64,000 bases of DNA from Aporhodopirellula sallentina SM41 (GCF_000346505.1 NZ_ANOH01000223.1:1-64000); one strand, 5' to 3'; positions 18,307 through 28,229 are shown, numbered from the stretch's first letter. The notes: generated by a model from the sequence alone, not told the origin. Made by a program: numbers and translations.

Positions 18307-19263
18307 TCAGCAATACACGCGCCCTTCGCGACCGTACCGCGGATGATTAGCGATCTCGGCATGATCATCGCGATGCCAGGAGGACCAAATCCCGATTCCG
18401 GCCAGCACCGCGTCGAGCGCATCTCCACCGGGATTATTCATGATCACTTTACGTCGATACGGTGACATCTCAACGACGCCTGACAAACCGGCGAGGATCT
18501 GACGCCGGTTTTTGCGTCGCAGTTCGTCGGGCGGTTTGCCTCCCGGTTGTTTGTACTTTTGCCTCGGCAGGGACATTTGCCACAACGTCGACGAAGGACA
18601 AGCTTCCATGACGATCCGGTTCACATCCTCCGCAGCCACGTCGCCGCGATCGAGCCGAACGGAGTCAAACGGCAGGACCAGGGTATGTGCGTCGCCAGCG
18701 ATCGCGCCCAAAACGTCCCGCATTCCGTGAAACGTTTGATAGATAATGCGGTAGTGATAACAGTCGAACGGGGTTCGGGTTTCTCGGTCGGTGAGGCGAC
18801 GGATATGCATCGAATCACCCTGCTGCTGCGAAATTTGCACGAGGTGACGGCCATACGATTGAGCGTTTCCTTCATGGTCCGTGACATGTCGAATTTGGTC
18901 CGGCCAATCGCCGATCCCCAACTCGATCGGCAGCCCAAAAGGAAAATCCATACCCCACAACGTTTGCCTGCTGGCGAGAATACGTTCGGCGAGATATTTG
19001 CACACTGTCTCGCGTGCCGGATCGCCGGCGGCACGGCCGAGCGGTTGCAGATCGACCAGTTGCAGCGGCCGGGCCGGTGAACCCTCGCGGCCGTTTTCGA
19101 CGATTCGTAACTCGGCAATCCACGCGTTTTTACCTGCCAACGCGGCACCGCTGAAATCGACCCCCATGATGGTTTGAGGCCGAAAAGTCGAGATCAGTGC
19201 CCGCGTCGCGTTGACCAAGTTTTCTTCTCCAGTGACAATCGATTGTTTTCGGTGCATCCCCAT
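18307..19263 (-). CDS. DUF429-type protein of unknown function
   Basis: 318 residues from ATG 19263, with TAGG 6 nt upstream; an internal ATG at 19167 directly before MGVDFSGA is an alternative. The core IMGVDFSGAALAGKNAWIAEL, WGMDFPFGLPIELG and the C-terminal NNPGGDALDAVLAGIG are typical of DUF429 proteins, which have a nuclease-like RNase H-like fold with Asp residues that could bind metal. Biochemical role unknown. The gene is divergent from trpB with only 18 bp between start codons, so the promoters must overlap the coding sequences. Confidence 0.8.
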   Translation of the reverse strand: MGMHRKQSIVTGEENLVNATRALISTFRPQTIMGVDFSGAALAGKNAWIAELRIVENGREGSPARPLQLVDLQPLGRAAGDPARETVCKYLAERILASRQTLWGMDFPFGLPIELGIGDWPDQIRHVTDHEGNAQSYGRHLVQISQQQGDSMHIRRLTDRETRTPFDCYHYRIIYQTFHGMRDVLGAIAGDAHTLVLPFDSVRLDRGDVAAEDVNRIVMEACPSSTLWQMSLPRQKYKQPGGKPPDELRRKNRRQILAGLSGVVEMSPYRRKVIMNNPGGDALDAVLAGIGIWSSWHRDDHAEIANHPRYGREGRVYC

Positions 19264-19281
19264 TTACCTAGCTGAGATTTG

Positions 19282-20517
19282 ATGAGTATTGCCGATTCGT
19301 CCGCTTCCGATAACACTCCCGCGACCACACAGGTTCCCGACCCCAACGGCCGCTTCGGGGAGTTCGGCGGTCGCTTCGTGCCCGAAACCCTGACCCGGGC
19401 ACTCGATCAACTTGCTCAAGAGTACGACGACGCCAAGAAGGACCCTGAATTTCAACGCGAACTCAGCGGCCTGCTGAAGACGTTCGTCGGCCGACCCAGC
19501 CCGCTGTACCACGCCAAACGGTTGTCCGAGAGCGTCGGCGGTGCCCAAATCTGGCTCAAACGCGAAGACCTTAACCACACCGGCGCTCACAAGATCAATA
19601 ACACGATCGGTCAAGCGCTACTCACGCTGCGGATGGGCAAAACCCGAGTCATCGCAGAAACCGGAGCGGGACAGCACGGCGTCGCCAGCGCCACCGCGTG
19701 TGCCCACTTTGGTTTGCCCTGCACGATCTACATGGGTGCCGAGGACATTCGCCGGCAAAAACCAAACGTCTTCAGCATGAAACTGCTCGGAGCAAACATC
19801 TCGCCCGTCGAGAGCGGTTCGCGGACCCTGCGAGATGCCGTCAACGAAGCGATGCGGGATTGGATGTCATCGGTCGAGGACACGCATTACATCATCGGCA
19901 GTGTGATCGGGCCGCACCCGTTCCCGATGATGGTTCGCGATTTCCAATCGGTGATCGGACGCGAAACCCGCGAGCAATGTCGAGACAGCTTCGAACGTCT
20001 TCCCGACTGCGTGGTCGCCTGTGTCGGTGGCGGATCCAACGCGGCAGGAATGTTCTATCCGTTTGTCGAAGACGAAGGCGTGCGAATGATCGGCGTGGAA
20101 GCCGGCGGTCGATCCAGCCAAGCCGGCGACCACGCATCGCCGCTTTCCTACGGCAGCCCCGGTGTGCTGCACGGCAGCTACAGCTACGTCATGCAAGACG
20201 ATGACGGGCAAACCTGCGATGTGCATTCGATGAGCGCCGGTTTGGATTATCCCGGCGTCGGTCCTGAACACAGCTATTGGAAAGACACCCACCGGGTCGA
20301 CTACATCGGATGTCGTGACGACGAAGCCATGAAAGCGTTCGAACGTTTGGCGACGACCGAGGGAATTCTGTGTGCACTCGAAACGGCTCATGCCGTCGCC
20401 AAAGCGATCGAGGCCGCGGCGAAGATGTCTGAGAAGGAACATCTCGTCATTTGCCTGTCCGGCCGTGGTGACAAAGATGCAATGGAAATCGCACGGCTCC
20501 GCGGCGAAGAGTGGTAG
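19282..20517 (+). CDS. trpB: Tryptophan synthase beta chain
   Basis: 411 residues from ATG 19282 (a TTG three bases earlier is less likely). Condenses indole with L-serine to tryptophan using [17 protein letters not shown] begins the conserved region, Lys104 in HTGAHKINN is the PLP Schiff-base lysine, [12 protein letters not shown] lines the active site, and the phosphate-binding glycine loop is GGGSNAAG. TrpA is not adjacent, so the tryptophan genes are scattered. Divergent from the DUF429 gene; convergent with the gene at 20541. Confidence 0.97.
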   Translation: MSIADSSASDNTPATTQVPDPNGRFGEFGGRFVPETLTRALDQLAQEYDDAKKDPEFQRELSGLLKTFVGRPSPLYHAKRLSESVGGAQIWLKREDLNHTGAHKINNTIGQALLTLRMGKTRVIAETGAGQHGVASATACAHFGLPCTIYMGAEDIRRQKPNVFSMKLLGANISPVESGSRTLRDAVNEAMRDWMSSVEDTHYIIGSVIGPHPFPMMVRDFQSVIGRETREQCRDSFERLPDCVVACVGGGSNAAGMFYPFVEDEGVRMIGVEAGGRSSQAGDHASPLSYGSPGVLHGSYSYVMQDDDGQTCDVHSMSAGLDYPGVGPEHSYWKDTHRVDYIGCRDDEAMKAFERLATTEGILCALETAHAVAKAIEAAAKMSEKEHLVICLSGRGDKDAMEIARLRGEEW

Positions 20518-20540
20518 CCTCCACGCAAGAGCTGCATTCG

Positions 20541-23072
20541 TCAGCGTCGCTGCAGAAACAGCTCACCCAAATCAAATGGTTCGGCGGGTGACGAATTCTT
20601 GTTGCCAGACGTCTCTATCGGTGGCACTTTGAAACGGTGATTGCTTAGCGAAAAACCGCTTTGATCGAACGTGCGTACGCTTAGACGGTACCGCCCGGCA
20701 GGCATGTCTTCGATCCGGAAGCGGCCATTAGACGCGACAGTCGCTCGATACCGGGGCACCCTGCTTCTTTGAGCCTGGTATGCCTGCATCGAAGCACGCC
20801 AGGCTTGTCCGACGGGTGATTCTAGCCACGCCTGCCATTGCCCAGGATTCTGACGCAACGCTTGCTGATCGACCGGTGGTGGCGGGGCCACGATATCCTC
20901 GTCGACATAAACGTTGGCGAACTTCCAATCCACGTCGGAATCCGAAGCGTTCGCTTGCTTGGTCTCGATCGGAGGAAACAATGTTCCAACGACCGCGCGT
21001 CCCGATCCGCCGATCGGGAGTTCCATCTGCTCGCCAGGATCAATGTCGAACGGGATTCGGATCGATGAAGCCACTTCGGTCGCTCCGTCATCAACCATCA
21101 TCACAATGTCACGAGCGATCGCGCATCGCCCCGCAAACAAATGTTTGACGTGATAACGTCCCTCAGCATCAGTCATCGCAGATGATTCCGCATAGATCCT
21201 TCCGGCCAACCGATCACCTGGCGAGAAATTTCCCGAACCGACAACCAAAGGAATGTCGGATCCTGGTTCGGAGCCGACCCGATACGAACCTCGCACGCTC
21301 GCCCAAGGAATCAAACGAACATCGCGATTCGTCTCGAGCTGAGTGGACTTGATGAAGGCATGTCCCTCTTCATGCAAGATCACCAGATAAAAGTCATCGT
21401 CTCTTGCCGGGACGCTGAATTTCCCCTCTTCGTCAGCAACCAAACGGGTCGCATAAGTCGACGAATCTCGAAATCGCCCCTCTTTGATCGTGATTTGGGT
21501 ATTGGGATCCCCGATCGCAATCTGAGCACCCGAGACGCTCCTGCCATCAGGCGAGACGATTCTTCCTTCCAGATTCGTGGCGCGAATGAGTTGAAAGTCG
21601 TAGTTGACCGCACCTTCATCCGACGCAAAAACTCTCGACTGAGCGATCCGGTAACTATCCGCCTCAATACGAACCGCATGCCCGTCACCGGTTCGATTGA
21701 ACGTGACCTCGTAATGGTCACTTTGAGACGAAAACCGCTGACGATCATTCCAATTGATACCGTTTTGGTATCTCTCGTTGACCAGACCGGGCGTGACTCG
21801 ATAGTGAGTAATCGGTTCTCCCGTTTCGGCATCGGATACTGTGCCTGAGACAACTAACAAGTTCGGAGGCTCAAAGACGAGTTCATCTTCACCCGCAAGG
21901 ATGGTTTGCTTCGTGAGTTGCATGCCGCCCGGCGGACAGATATCGGCTTGGAATGCATCCAACGGTGCTTCGTCCCAAATCCAGATGCCGTCTTCGTTGG
22001 TATACGTATCAACGTGATCGAACTCGAAGTAATCAACGCGTCCGCGCCAACGCTGTAGGAAGATGTGAGTCTTGGCGATTCCTTTTCCTTGCTGATCAAC
22101 GACGCGAACGCGTACACGCCCACCCGGACGCAGAACAAAATCTTGCATCTCCATTTCCGGCCCGATGCGGACTTCTTTCATCTCGAGTGCTTTTCCTTCG
22201 GCGTGCACGACCAAGCGAGTCAAACCGGGTTCGCACCCAGCGAGTTGATAGCGACCGTATTCGTCCGTGGTTGTTTCGCGAACTTCGTTGTGAAACTTCG
22301 TACGGACGTTGGCACCTGGCATTGGTTTGCCGGCTTCATCGGTGACCATTCCCGCGAGGATGAATCCATTGGGCAAAGTGATCTTTTGATCCGCGGAGCG
22401 TGTCTCGGTCACCTCGTATTTCGCGCGGCTGAGCGTCAATCGCAGCGGTTGAAAATCAGCATGATTGATCGAGACTCCGACGTCTTGCTTGGATTCAGGT
22501 ACCAACGCGTAAATCCAACGCCCGTCCGCATCCGTCGACACGCTCCAGCCATTGTGAATGGGCTGCGGATCACCCGGACGCAAACTGAGAGGAAAACTCG
22601 GACGCACGTCTGCACCCACGACCGGTTGCCCGCCCGCATCGACAACTCTCCCACCGACCGTCCAGGCCGATTCCAGTCTCAATGTGATCGGTTCGAGAAG
22701 AGAATCACCTTCCTGTTCGCGGTCAAAACGAGCGAAGTAAGGTGCGTATCCCTCCATATGGATCATCAATTCGAAATTCTCCGGGAAGCACTGCATCGGC
22801 AATCGCAGGATTCCCTTTTCGTTCGATAGCAATTTCGTAGTGAATTTCTTCTTTTGGACCAACGTGCCGACGATGACGTCTCCCGCGTTGATATCGAGAG
22901 GTCGGCGTACGTCCACAGGAACGTTCGCGATCGGCTGATCATCGGATTGGACGAACCGCACTTCGAAGACCGACTCGTTCAAAACGTCCGGCTCCTCGTC
23001 CTGTGCCAGACAGGCCAAACACGAGCTCACCGCAACGAGCCAAAACCCGAGCCCAGGGAGTTTCAACATCAT
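20541..23072 (-). CDS. Secreted protein with carboxypeptidase-regulatory-like (CarboxypepD_reg) repeats
   Basis: 843 residues. The N-terminus MMLKLPGLGFWLVAVSSCLACLAQ is a signal sequence; VSSC could be a lipobox, giving a lipoprotein. The body contains several beta-sandwich modules of the CarboxypepD_reg/CnaB type: WTVGGRVVDAGGQPVVGADVR, LAGMVTDEAGKPMPGANVRT (with TTDEYGRYQLAGC), LEGRIVSPDGRSVSGAQIAI and a C-terminal VASNGRFRIEDMPAGRYRLSV. No enzyme domain is evident. Probably a surface or envelope structural protein, common and uncharacterised in planctomycetes. Two adjacent ATGs at its start leave the first residue uncertain. Confidence 0.82.
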   Translation of the reverse strand: MMLKLPGLGFWLVAVSSCLACLAQDEEPDVLNESVFEVRFVQSDDQPIANVPVDVRRPLDINAGDVIVGTLVQKKKFTTKLLSNEKGILRLPMQCFPENFELMIHMEGYAPYFARFDREQEGDSLLEPITLRLESAWTVGGRVVDAGGQPVVGADVRPSFPLSLRPGDPQPIHNGWSVSTDADGRWIYALVPESKQDVGVSINHADFQPLRLTLSRAKYEVTETRSADQKITLPNGFILAGMVTDEAGKPMPGANVRTKFHNEVRETTTDEYGRYQLAGCEPGLTRLVVHAEGKALEMKEVRIGPEMEMQDFVLRPGGRVRVRVVDQQGKGIAKTHIFLQRWRGRVDYFEFDHVDTYTNEDGIWIWDEAPLDAFQADICPPGGMQLTKQTILAGEDELVFEPPNLLVVSGTVSDAETGEPITHYRVTPGLVNERYQNGINWNDRQRFSSQSDHYEVTFNRTGDGHAVRIEADSYRIAQSRVFASDEGAVNYDFQLIRATNLEGRIVSPDGRSVSGAQIAIGDPNTQITIKEGRFRDSSTYATRLVADEEGKFSVPARDDDFYLVILHEEGHAFIKSTQLETNRDVRLIPWASVRGSYRVGSEPGSDIPLVVGSGNFSPGDRLAGRIYAESSAMTDAEGRYHVKHLFAGRCAIARDIVMMVDDGATEVASSIRIPFDIDPGEQMELPIGGSGRAVVGTLFPPIETKQANASDSDVDWKFANVYVDEDIVAPPPPVDQQALRQNPGQWQAWLESPVGQAWRASMQAYQAQRSRVPRYRATVASNGRFRIEDMPAGRYRLSVRTFDQSGFSLSNHRFKVPPIETSGNKNSSPAEPFDLGELFLQRR

Positions 23073-23211
23073 TGGATCGTCATCAAATCACGAGGTTGGG
23101 GAAACGTCGACGCTGTCAGGTCGAATCGTCAATTCACTGGCGATTATACAATCCTACCCCACGATAGGACGGTGATGTTGGCGGGTTCCGACCCGCTTCG
23201 GAGGGGACGTA

Positions 23212-23259
23212 TTCATCGTTCCAAGACCCAATTCGTTCATCGTTCCAAGACCCAATTCG
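23212..23259. repeat. Perfect 24-bp tandem duplication
   Basis: A 24-bp unit beginning TTCATCGTTCC and ending CCCAATTCG occurs twice in direct contact (23212-23235 and 23236-23259) without mismatch. It lies between the divergent starts at 23072 and 23340, so it could affect transcription of either gene or be a recent slippage event. Confidence 0.9.
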
Positions 23260-23339
23260 CCCTGGTTATTGACACGTCCTTCATATCGTAGACTGAGACC
23301 GGTACGCATCTTTCCTTACCTACCCACTTACCTCCATCC

Positions 23340-24458
23340 ATGTCGAATCAAGATCGGACGCTCGATCACTACCAAGAACTCATGACGATCAACGCGACCT
23401 CGCATATTTTGCGTGCGGCGCGGCAAATCGGTTTGTTCGATCAGCTCGCTGAAGGGCAGAAGACGCTCGAGATGCTTTCGGAAGGGCTAAAGATCCCGGA
23501 AGCAAAAATCTTGATGCTGATCCAATCGCTGACCGCGGTCGGGATCATCGAACGCTATCAAGAAGACTATGCCCTCTCGTCGACCGCGCGGTTGCTGTGT
23601 CAGTACGATGCGGATCTCGGCGATTCCACATGGAACGGCCTCGTCGAGGCACTCCAAAGCGATCCGGACGCAACCGATGGCGAAACATCGGACTCGAGTG
23701 CAACATCGGACTCGAGTGCAACATTGGACTCGAATGAAACAGCGGCACTGGAGAGTGCGATCACGCCTGAACTGCAGACACGGTTTGACGCGATCGCCGC
23801 GACGCAGTGGGTGCATACCCCGGCCGCGATGCAGGTCTGTGAAATCCTCAACCTCGGTGCCGGAACAACCGACGATGAGGCGTCGACAACGCAAAGCGAC
23901 AGCAACAATTCCGAATCGTCCGCCACCGAATCTGAACCCATCGAGTTGCTCGATTTCGGTTGTGGCTCGGCGGTCTGGAGCTGCGCGATGGCGTTTCGTG
24001 AACCTGCGATGCGGGTGACCGCGATCGACAACCAAGCCGCCTTGGAGGCTGCAACGGCAACCGCCACGTCGATCGGACTCACCGATCGCTTTGAAACACG
24101 CGTCGGTGATGTTCCCGGCACCACGCTTCCCGAGGCGACTTATGACATCGTTGTGATCGCCCAGCGTTTGCATGCGTTTGGGCCATCGCAGATCAAAGAG
24201 ATTCTCGACACGGTGACGACCAGTTTGAAACCGGGCGGACGATTGATCGTCATCGATTCGTTCCGTGGTCCTCATCAACCGATGCTCGCCGAGTCGCTCG
24301 AGATGCTTCGCATGCAGGTGCAAACAAACGAAGGCGAGGTCCCTGAACTCCCCGTGGCCGAACAACGAATGAAAGACGCCGGATATGAAGACGTCCAGTT
24401 CACGTTCATCGCGGCCAGCCGTATCGGATTAGGCATGATGATTGGAAAAAAACGGTGA
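23340..24458 (+). CDS. SAM-dependent methyltransferase with N-terminal dimerisation domain
   Basis: 372 residues. An N-terminal winged-helix dimerisation domain (about 1-85, MTINATSHILRAARQIGLFDQLAEG) is joined to a class I methyltransferase fold. Motif I LLDFGCGSAVWSCAM lies near residue 203, an acidic VTAIDNQ follows, and the post-motif LKPGGRLIVIDS is near 300. The layout resembles small-molecule O-methyltransferases. Two Ser/Thr/Asp/Glu-rich low-complexity insertions (about 113-138 and 178-200) interrupt the protein; the first is encoded by tandem repeats. Substrate unknown. The next gene overlaps by 4 bp, so the aminotransferase is probably its functional partner. Confidence 0.85.
   Translation: MSNQDRTLDHYQELMTINATSHILRAARQIGLFDQLAEGQKTLEMLSEGLKIPEAKILMLIQSLTAVGIIERYQEDYALSSTARLLCQYDADLGDSTWNGLVEALQSDPDATDGETSDSSATSDSSATLDSNETAALESAITPELQTRFDAIAATQWVHTPAAMQVCEILNLGAGTTDDEASTTQSDSNNSESSATESEPIELLDFGCGSAVWSCAMAFREPAMRVTAIDNQAALEAATATATSIGLTDRFETRVGDVPGTTLPEATYDIVVIAQRLHAFGPSQIKEILDTVTTSLKPGGRLIVIDSFRGPHQPMLAESLEMLRMQVQTNEGEVPELPVAEQRMKDAGYEDVQFTFIAASRIGLGMMIGKKR
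23684..23737 (+). repeat. 18-bp tandem repeats inside the methyltransferase gene
   Basis: Two exact copies of AACATCGGACTCGAGTGC (23684 and 23702) and a third with three mismatches (23720) encode TSDSSA / TSDSSA / TLDSNE in frame. They form an acidic Ser-rich insertion within the linker between dimerisation and catalytic domains. The length of 18 bp keeps the frame, so copy number could vary without loss of the protein. Confidence 0.9.
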
Positions 24459-25663
24459 GTGACTCGACAACTCACACGACCCGCCCAAAACATCTCCACG
24501 AGATTCCAAAACGTCTTGACGATGTTTGGCAGTGGTGGCGCGACCTCATGCCTGTTTCTCAACAATGGGCATACTTCGATCACTCAGCAGTCGCGCCGTT
24601 GAGCGATCCGGCTGCCCAAACGTTGCGGCGTTTTACCGACATGGCGTCCACGAGCGGCGACGTGCACTGGCTCGACTGGTCGGCAAAGGTGGAAACGCTT
24701 CGCACGCTAACGGCGGAACTGATTTGTTGTGAATCCGAGGAAGTCGCCTTGGTCCCGAACACGACTGCCGGGATCAATTTCGTTGCCAACGGCTACCCAT
24801 GGCAAGACGGCGACAACGTCGTGCTGCCCGAAGGGGAATTCCCTAGCAACCGGTTCCCGTGGCTCAATCTCGCTGACCGCGGGGTCTCGGTGAAGACCGT
24901 TCCCCGGCGTGACGGTCGCGCCGAGGTCGATGACTTGATCGCGGCGGTCGATGAACACACCAAAATCATCGCGGTCAGTTGGGTCGGCTACGCGAGCGGG
25001 TTCCGAATCGAACTGGACCGGTTGGTCCGCGAGGCACACGACCGTGGCGTTTTGGTTTTTCTCGACGCGATCCAAGGCCTCGGAATCTACCCACTCGATT
25101 TGCGCAGTTGTGACGTCGATTTTCTCTCCGCCGATGGCCACAAATGGTTACTCGGTCCCGAAGGCGCCGGTGTGGCCGTCATCCGACGTCGACACTTGAA
25201 CACTCTCCGCTGCGAAAACGTCGGTTGGGCGAGTGTTCGCAACGCACACCTGTTTTCAGGTGCCACGTTTGACTTGCGAGACGACGCAGGGCGATTCGAA
25301 ACCGGTTCGGCGAACATGCCCGGACTGATGGCATTCGCCTCCTCGTTGGAAATGTTCGTCGAGGTGGGGCGAATTCACGGACCCGACGCAATCGGCGAAC
25401 GTGTCCTCGAGCGAGCACACCGGCTTCGCGAGATGATCAGCGAACGAGGCGGCAAACTTCTCTTCGATAACGAACCGTTCAGCAAACACGGCAGCGGGAT
25501 CGTCACGTTTGAGGTCCCCGGTGAATCACCGGCCGATTTTCGCTCGCGAGGACTCGAAAATGGCGTCGTTGTCAGTTGCCGAGGCGGGGGCGTACGAGCG
25601 AGCGTTCACGTCTACAATGACGACACCGACCTGAAAAAGTTGGCCGATCTGATTCCTCGTTGA
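24455..25663 (+). CDS. Class V aminotransferase (cysteine-desulfurase-like PLP enzyme)
   Basis: 402 residues from GTG 24455, overlapping the methyltransferase stop in a GTGA. Fold-type I PLP enzyme: WAYFDHSAVAPLSDPAAQTLRRF at the start, EVALVPNTTAGINFVANG, VSWVGYASG, FLDAIQGLGIYPLD (Asp for the pyridine nitrogen) and the PLP lysine in SADGHKWLLGPEGAG (Lys230). The family covers cysteine desulfurases, kynureninase-like lyases and isopenicillin epimerase-like enzymes. No SufE/IscU partner is adjacent, so a desulfurase role is not supported. Coupling to a methyltransferase suggests a small-molecule pathway. Confidence 0.88.
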   Translation: MSDSTTHTTRPKHLHEIPKRLDDVWQWWRDLMPVSQQWAYFDHSAVAPLSDPAAQTLRRFTDMASTSGDVHWLDWSAKVETLRTLTAELICCESEEVALVPNTTAGINFVANGYPWQDGDNVVLPEGEFPSNRFPWLNLADRGVSVKTVPRRDGRAEVDDLIAAVDEHTKIIAVSWVGYASGFRIELDRLVREAHDRGVLVFLDAIQGLGIYPLDLRSCDVDFLSADGHKWLLGPEGAGVAVIRRRHLNTLRCENVGWASVRNAHLFSGATFDLRDDAGRFETGSANMPGLMAFASSLEMFVEVGRIHGPDAIGERVLERAHRLREMISERGGKLLFDNEPFSKHGSGIVTFEVPGESPADFRSRGLENGVVVSCRGGGVRASVHVYNDDTDLKKLADLIPR

Positions 25664-25688
25664 TACATCCCCGCACGGACCCGATCCA

Positions 25689-26249
25689 TTGACTGATTCC
25701 ACTCACGACGCGTCTTTGAGCGAAACGGCCGGACAATCAGACGGGCTTTCTCACCGTACTGCCGTCTACACGGGCTCGTTTGACCCGATCACATCAGGCC
25801 ACCTGCACATCATCCAACGTGCGTCGAAGATGTTCGAATCGCTCACCGTTGGGATCGGAATCAATGCGGACAAACGGCCGATGTTTGACATCAACGAACG
25901 CGTCGATCTGGTTTCGATGGTGACTCGGGATCTGCCCAACGTGAGCGTGAAAACGTTCGATACCCTCGCGGTGGATTTCGTCCGCTCGCTCGGGGCGGGG
26001 GTCATGGTGCGCGGCATCCGCCCCCTGACCGATATCGCGGGCGAATTCACCATGTTGATGGCCAACCGCCAACTCGACCCGGCGATCGAAACCGTCTTCT
26101 TGATGGCGGACGAACGGTTCGCACACGTCAGCAGCTCTCTGCTGAAACAGATCGCCATGATCAGCGATGACGACGCGCACCTGGCCAAGTTCGTTCCTCG
26201 AGAAATCATCACCGCGATTCGTCAAAAAATGCGAAACGACGGTGCGTAG
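25689..26249 (+). CDS. coaD: Phosphopantetheine adenylyltransferase
   Basis: 186 residues from TTG 25689; no ATG or GTG is available before the conserved core, so a TTG start (this one or a second TTG near 25720) must be used. Transfers AMP from ATP to 4'-phosphopantetheine in CoA synthesis. Core motifs are AVYTGSFDPITSGHLHIIQRA with the T-x-G-H nucleotidyl-transferase signature, GVMVRGIRPLTDIAGEFTM, and HVSSSLLKQIA. The roughly 24-residue N-terminal Ser/Thr/Asp-rich extension is longer than the usual 160-residue enzyme. Confidence 0.95.
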   Translation: MTDSTHDASLSETAGQSDGLSHRTAVYTGSFDPITSGHLHIIQRASKMFESLTVGIGINADKRPMFDINERVDLVSMVTRDLPNVSVKTFDTLAVDFVRSLGAGVMVRGIRPLTDIAGEFTMLMANRQLDPAIETVFLMADERFAHVSSSLLKQIAMISDDDAHLAKFVPREIITAIRQKMRNDGA

Positions 26250-26359
26250 AAACAGTGGTTGAGAACAACAGCCAAACCTGACTCGCCAAACACTTATCAT
26301 CTTTGAGCGTTTGTAAACGCTCGCCAACACACCCAACCTCCAATCAACGGATTGCAAAC

Positions 26360-28168
26360 ATGAGCGCGACAGCAACGACGACCCTACCACTGCGAAGCGA
26401 AGTCCCGGTAGGAGACTGTTGGGATCTGTCCAGTCTGTACGAAACGGAAGAAGCCTGGCAGGCCGACTTCGATAAAGTCGCTGGCCAAGTCGATCGATTC
26501 GAAACCTACCAAGGACGTTTGGGCGAGAGCGTTGATACGCTGCTGGAGTTTCTCACGTTTGACCTCGAGATCGATCGCATCGCGGAACGCTTAGGCACGT
26601 ACGCATTCTTGCGAACCACCGAGGACCAAGGTGACAGTGATCATCAAGCCCGCAAACTGCGTTTTCAAAATTTGGTCATGAAAGCGTCTCAGGCGGCGAG
26701 TTTCGTTCGGCCAGAACTGCTCGCAATTGACGCCGAGAAGATGGATGAGTTCCTGAACGACCCGAAACTCGCAGATTTCAAACTGCAACTCGAACGCATC
26801 GTCCGCTACCGACCGCACACACTGACCGATCGCGAAGAGCGGTTGCTCGCGATGCAAGGCGAGATGGCCGGTGCCGCGGGCAACGCGTTTCGTCAACTCA
26901 ATGATGCTGATCTGAAGTTTGGCGAACTCGCTGATGAGAATGGTCGCAAGATCGAACTTTCGCACGCGACGTTCAGTCAGTTCCTGCAAAGCCCCAAACG
27001 GGAAGTCCGCAAGGCCGCGTTCGAACAATACTATGAGGTCTTCGACAATCACCGTAACACACTCGCCGCAACGCTAGCCGGCAGCATTCAACGGGACGTC
27101 TACTACGCCCGGGCTCGCAACTACGAAAACAGTCTCGAAGCGGCGTTATTCCCCGACAACATGCCGACCTCCGTCTACGACAATCTGATTTCGGCGGTCC
27201 GGGATTCCCTGCCGGCGGTGCATCACTATCTCGACGTTCGTCGTCGCAAGATGGGTCTGTCTGACCTTCACCACTATGACACCTACGTGCCAATTCTCTC
27301 GGACGTCAAGAAACGTCACACGTGGGACGAAGCCGTGAATGTGATCCTCGAATCACTCGCGCCACTCGGCAGCGAATACGTTGGAACGCTCGAAGGTGGA
27401 CTGCGTGGCCGATGGTCCGATCGTTATCCCAACCGTGGTAAACAAAGTGGCGCGTTCAGTTGCGGTTCCTTCGACGGTGATCCGTTCATTCTGATGAACT
27501 TCAAAGAAGAAGTTCTCAATGACGTCTTCACGCTCACGCACGAGGCCGGACACTCGATGCACAGTTGGTATTCGGCGTCCCATCAGCCGTTCCAGTACTA
27601 CAACTACACAATTTTCGTCGCCGAGGTTGCGAGTACCTTCAATGAGCAATTGTTGACCGCGCACCTTCTCGAACAGGCCACCGACGATACCGAACGTGCC
27701 TACCTGATTAACAACGAACTCGATGGTCTGCGGGCTACCGTGGTTCGGCAGACGATGTTTGCCGAATTCGAAAAACGCACGCATGAGATGGCGGAAGCGG
27801 GAGAACCGTTGACCGTCGCTTCCTTGCGAGCCACCTACCGCGAATTGCTCGACGCTTACTTTGGTCCGGAATTCAAAGTCGACGAATCGTTAGAACTCGA
27901 GTGTTTCCGAATCCCTCACTTCTATCGTGCGTTCTATGTTTACAAGTACGCAACCGGTCTGAGCGCGGCGGTCGCACTGAGCCGACGCGTGCTCGGCGGT
28001 GGCGAAACCGAACTGAATGACTACATCAATTTTCTGCGTGGCGGATGCAGCCAAGACCCCCTTGATCTCCTCAAGGGAGCCGGTGTCGACATGACCAAAC
28101 CGGACGCGGTGAAGACAACCCTCGACCACTTCGCCGACCTTACCAAACAACTCGATGAGTTGATTTAG
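26360..28168 (+). CDS. pepF: Oligoendopeptidase F (M3 metallopeptidase)
   Basis: 602 residues from ATG 26360; the longer frame adds 19 residues without features. A cytoplasmic zinc peptidase that cleaves oligopeptides. The catalytic HEAGH (HExxH, about residues 394-398, in LTHEAGHSMHSW) is clear, and the third zinc ligand is expected in the following FVAEVASTFNEQL. The M3 N-terminal helical domain precedes it (LSSLYETEEAWQADF ...). Length is normal for PepF. A palindromic hairpin lies after the stop, between this gene and the convergent fucokinase gene. Confidence 0.95.
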   Translation: MSATATTTLPLRSEVPVGDCWDLSSLYETEEAWQADFDKVAGQVDRFETYQGRLGESVDTLLEFLTFDLEIDRIAERLGTYAFLRTTEDQGDSDHQARKLRFQNLVMKASQAASFVRPELLAIDAEKMDEFLNDPKLADFKLQLERIVRYRPHTLTDREERLLAMQGEMAGAAGNAFRQLNDADLKFGELADENGRKIELSHATFSQFLQSPKREVRKAAFEQYYEVFDNHRNTLAATLAGSIQRDVYYARARNYENSLEAALFPDNMPTSVYDNLISAVRDSLPAVHHYLDVRRRKMGLSDLHHYDTYVPILSDVKKRHTWDEAVNVILESLAPLGSEYVGTLEGGLRGRWSDRYPNRGKQSGAFSCGSFDGDPFILMNFKEEVLNDVFTLTHEAGHSMHSWYSASHQPFQYYNYTIFVAEVASTFNEQLLTAHLLEQATDDTERAYLINNELDGLRATVVRQTMFAEFEKRTHEMAEAGEPLTVASLRATYRELLDAYFGPEFKVDESLELECFRIPHFYRAFYVYKYATGLSAAVALSRRVLGGGETELNDYINFLRGGCSQDPLDLLKGAGVDMTKPDAVKTTLDHFADLTKQLDELI

Positions 28169-28190
28169 TAGTCAAGCACGGTTCAGGTCA

Positions 28191-28229
28191 CTCGCGTACC
28201 AATCTCAATGGCTCTCATTGGTGCGCGAG
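28191..28229. terminator. Hairpin between convergent pepF and fucokinase genes
   Basis: CTCGCG-T-ACCAAT (28191-28203) pairs with ATTGGT-G-CGCGAG (28217-28229) as a 13-bp stem with one T-G wobble and a 13-base loop. There is no long T run, but it is symmetric and lies between the two stop codons (28168 and 28264), so it could act as a bidirectional terminator or mRNA end. Confidence 0.6.

Noticed and set aside
22065-22829. 254-residue plus-strand open frame
   Set aside because: Antisense to the CarboxypepD_reg-type protein, with composition of a complementary shadow.
23487-24365. 292-residue minus-strand open frame
   Set aside because: Antisense to the methyltransferase; rich in Arg/His as expected for a mirrored coding strand.
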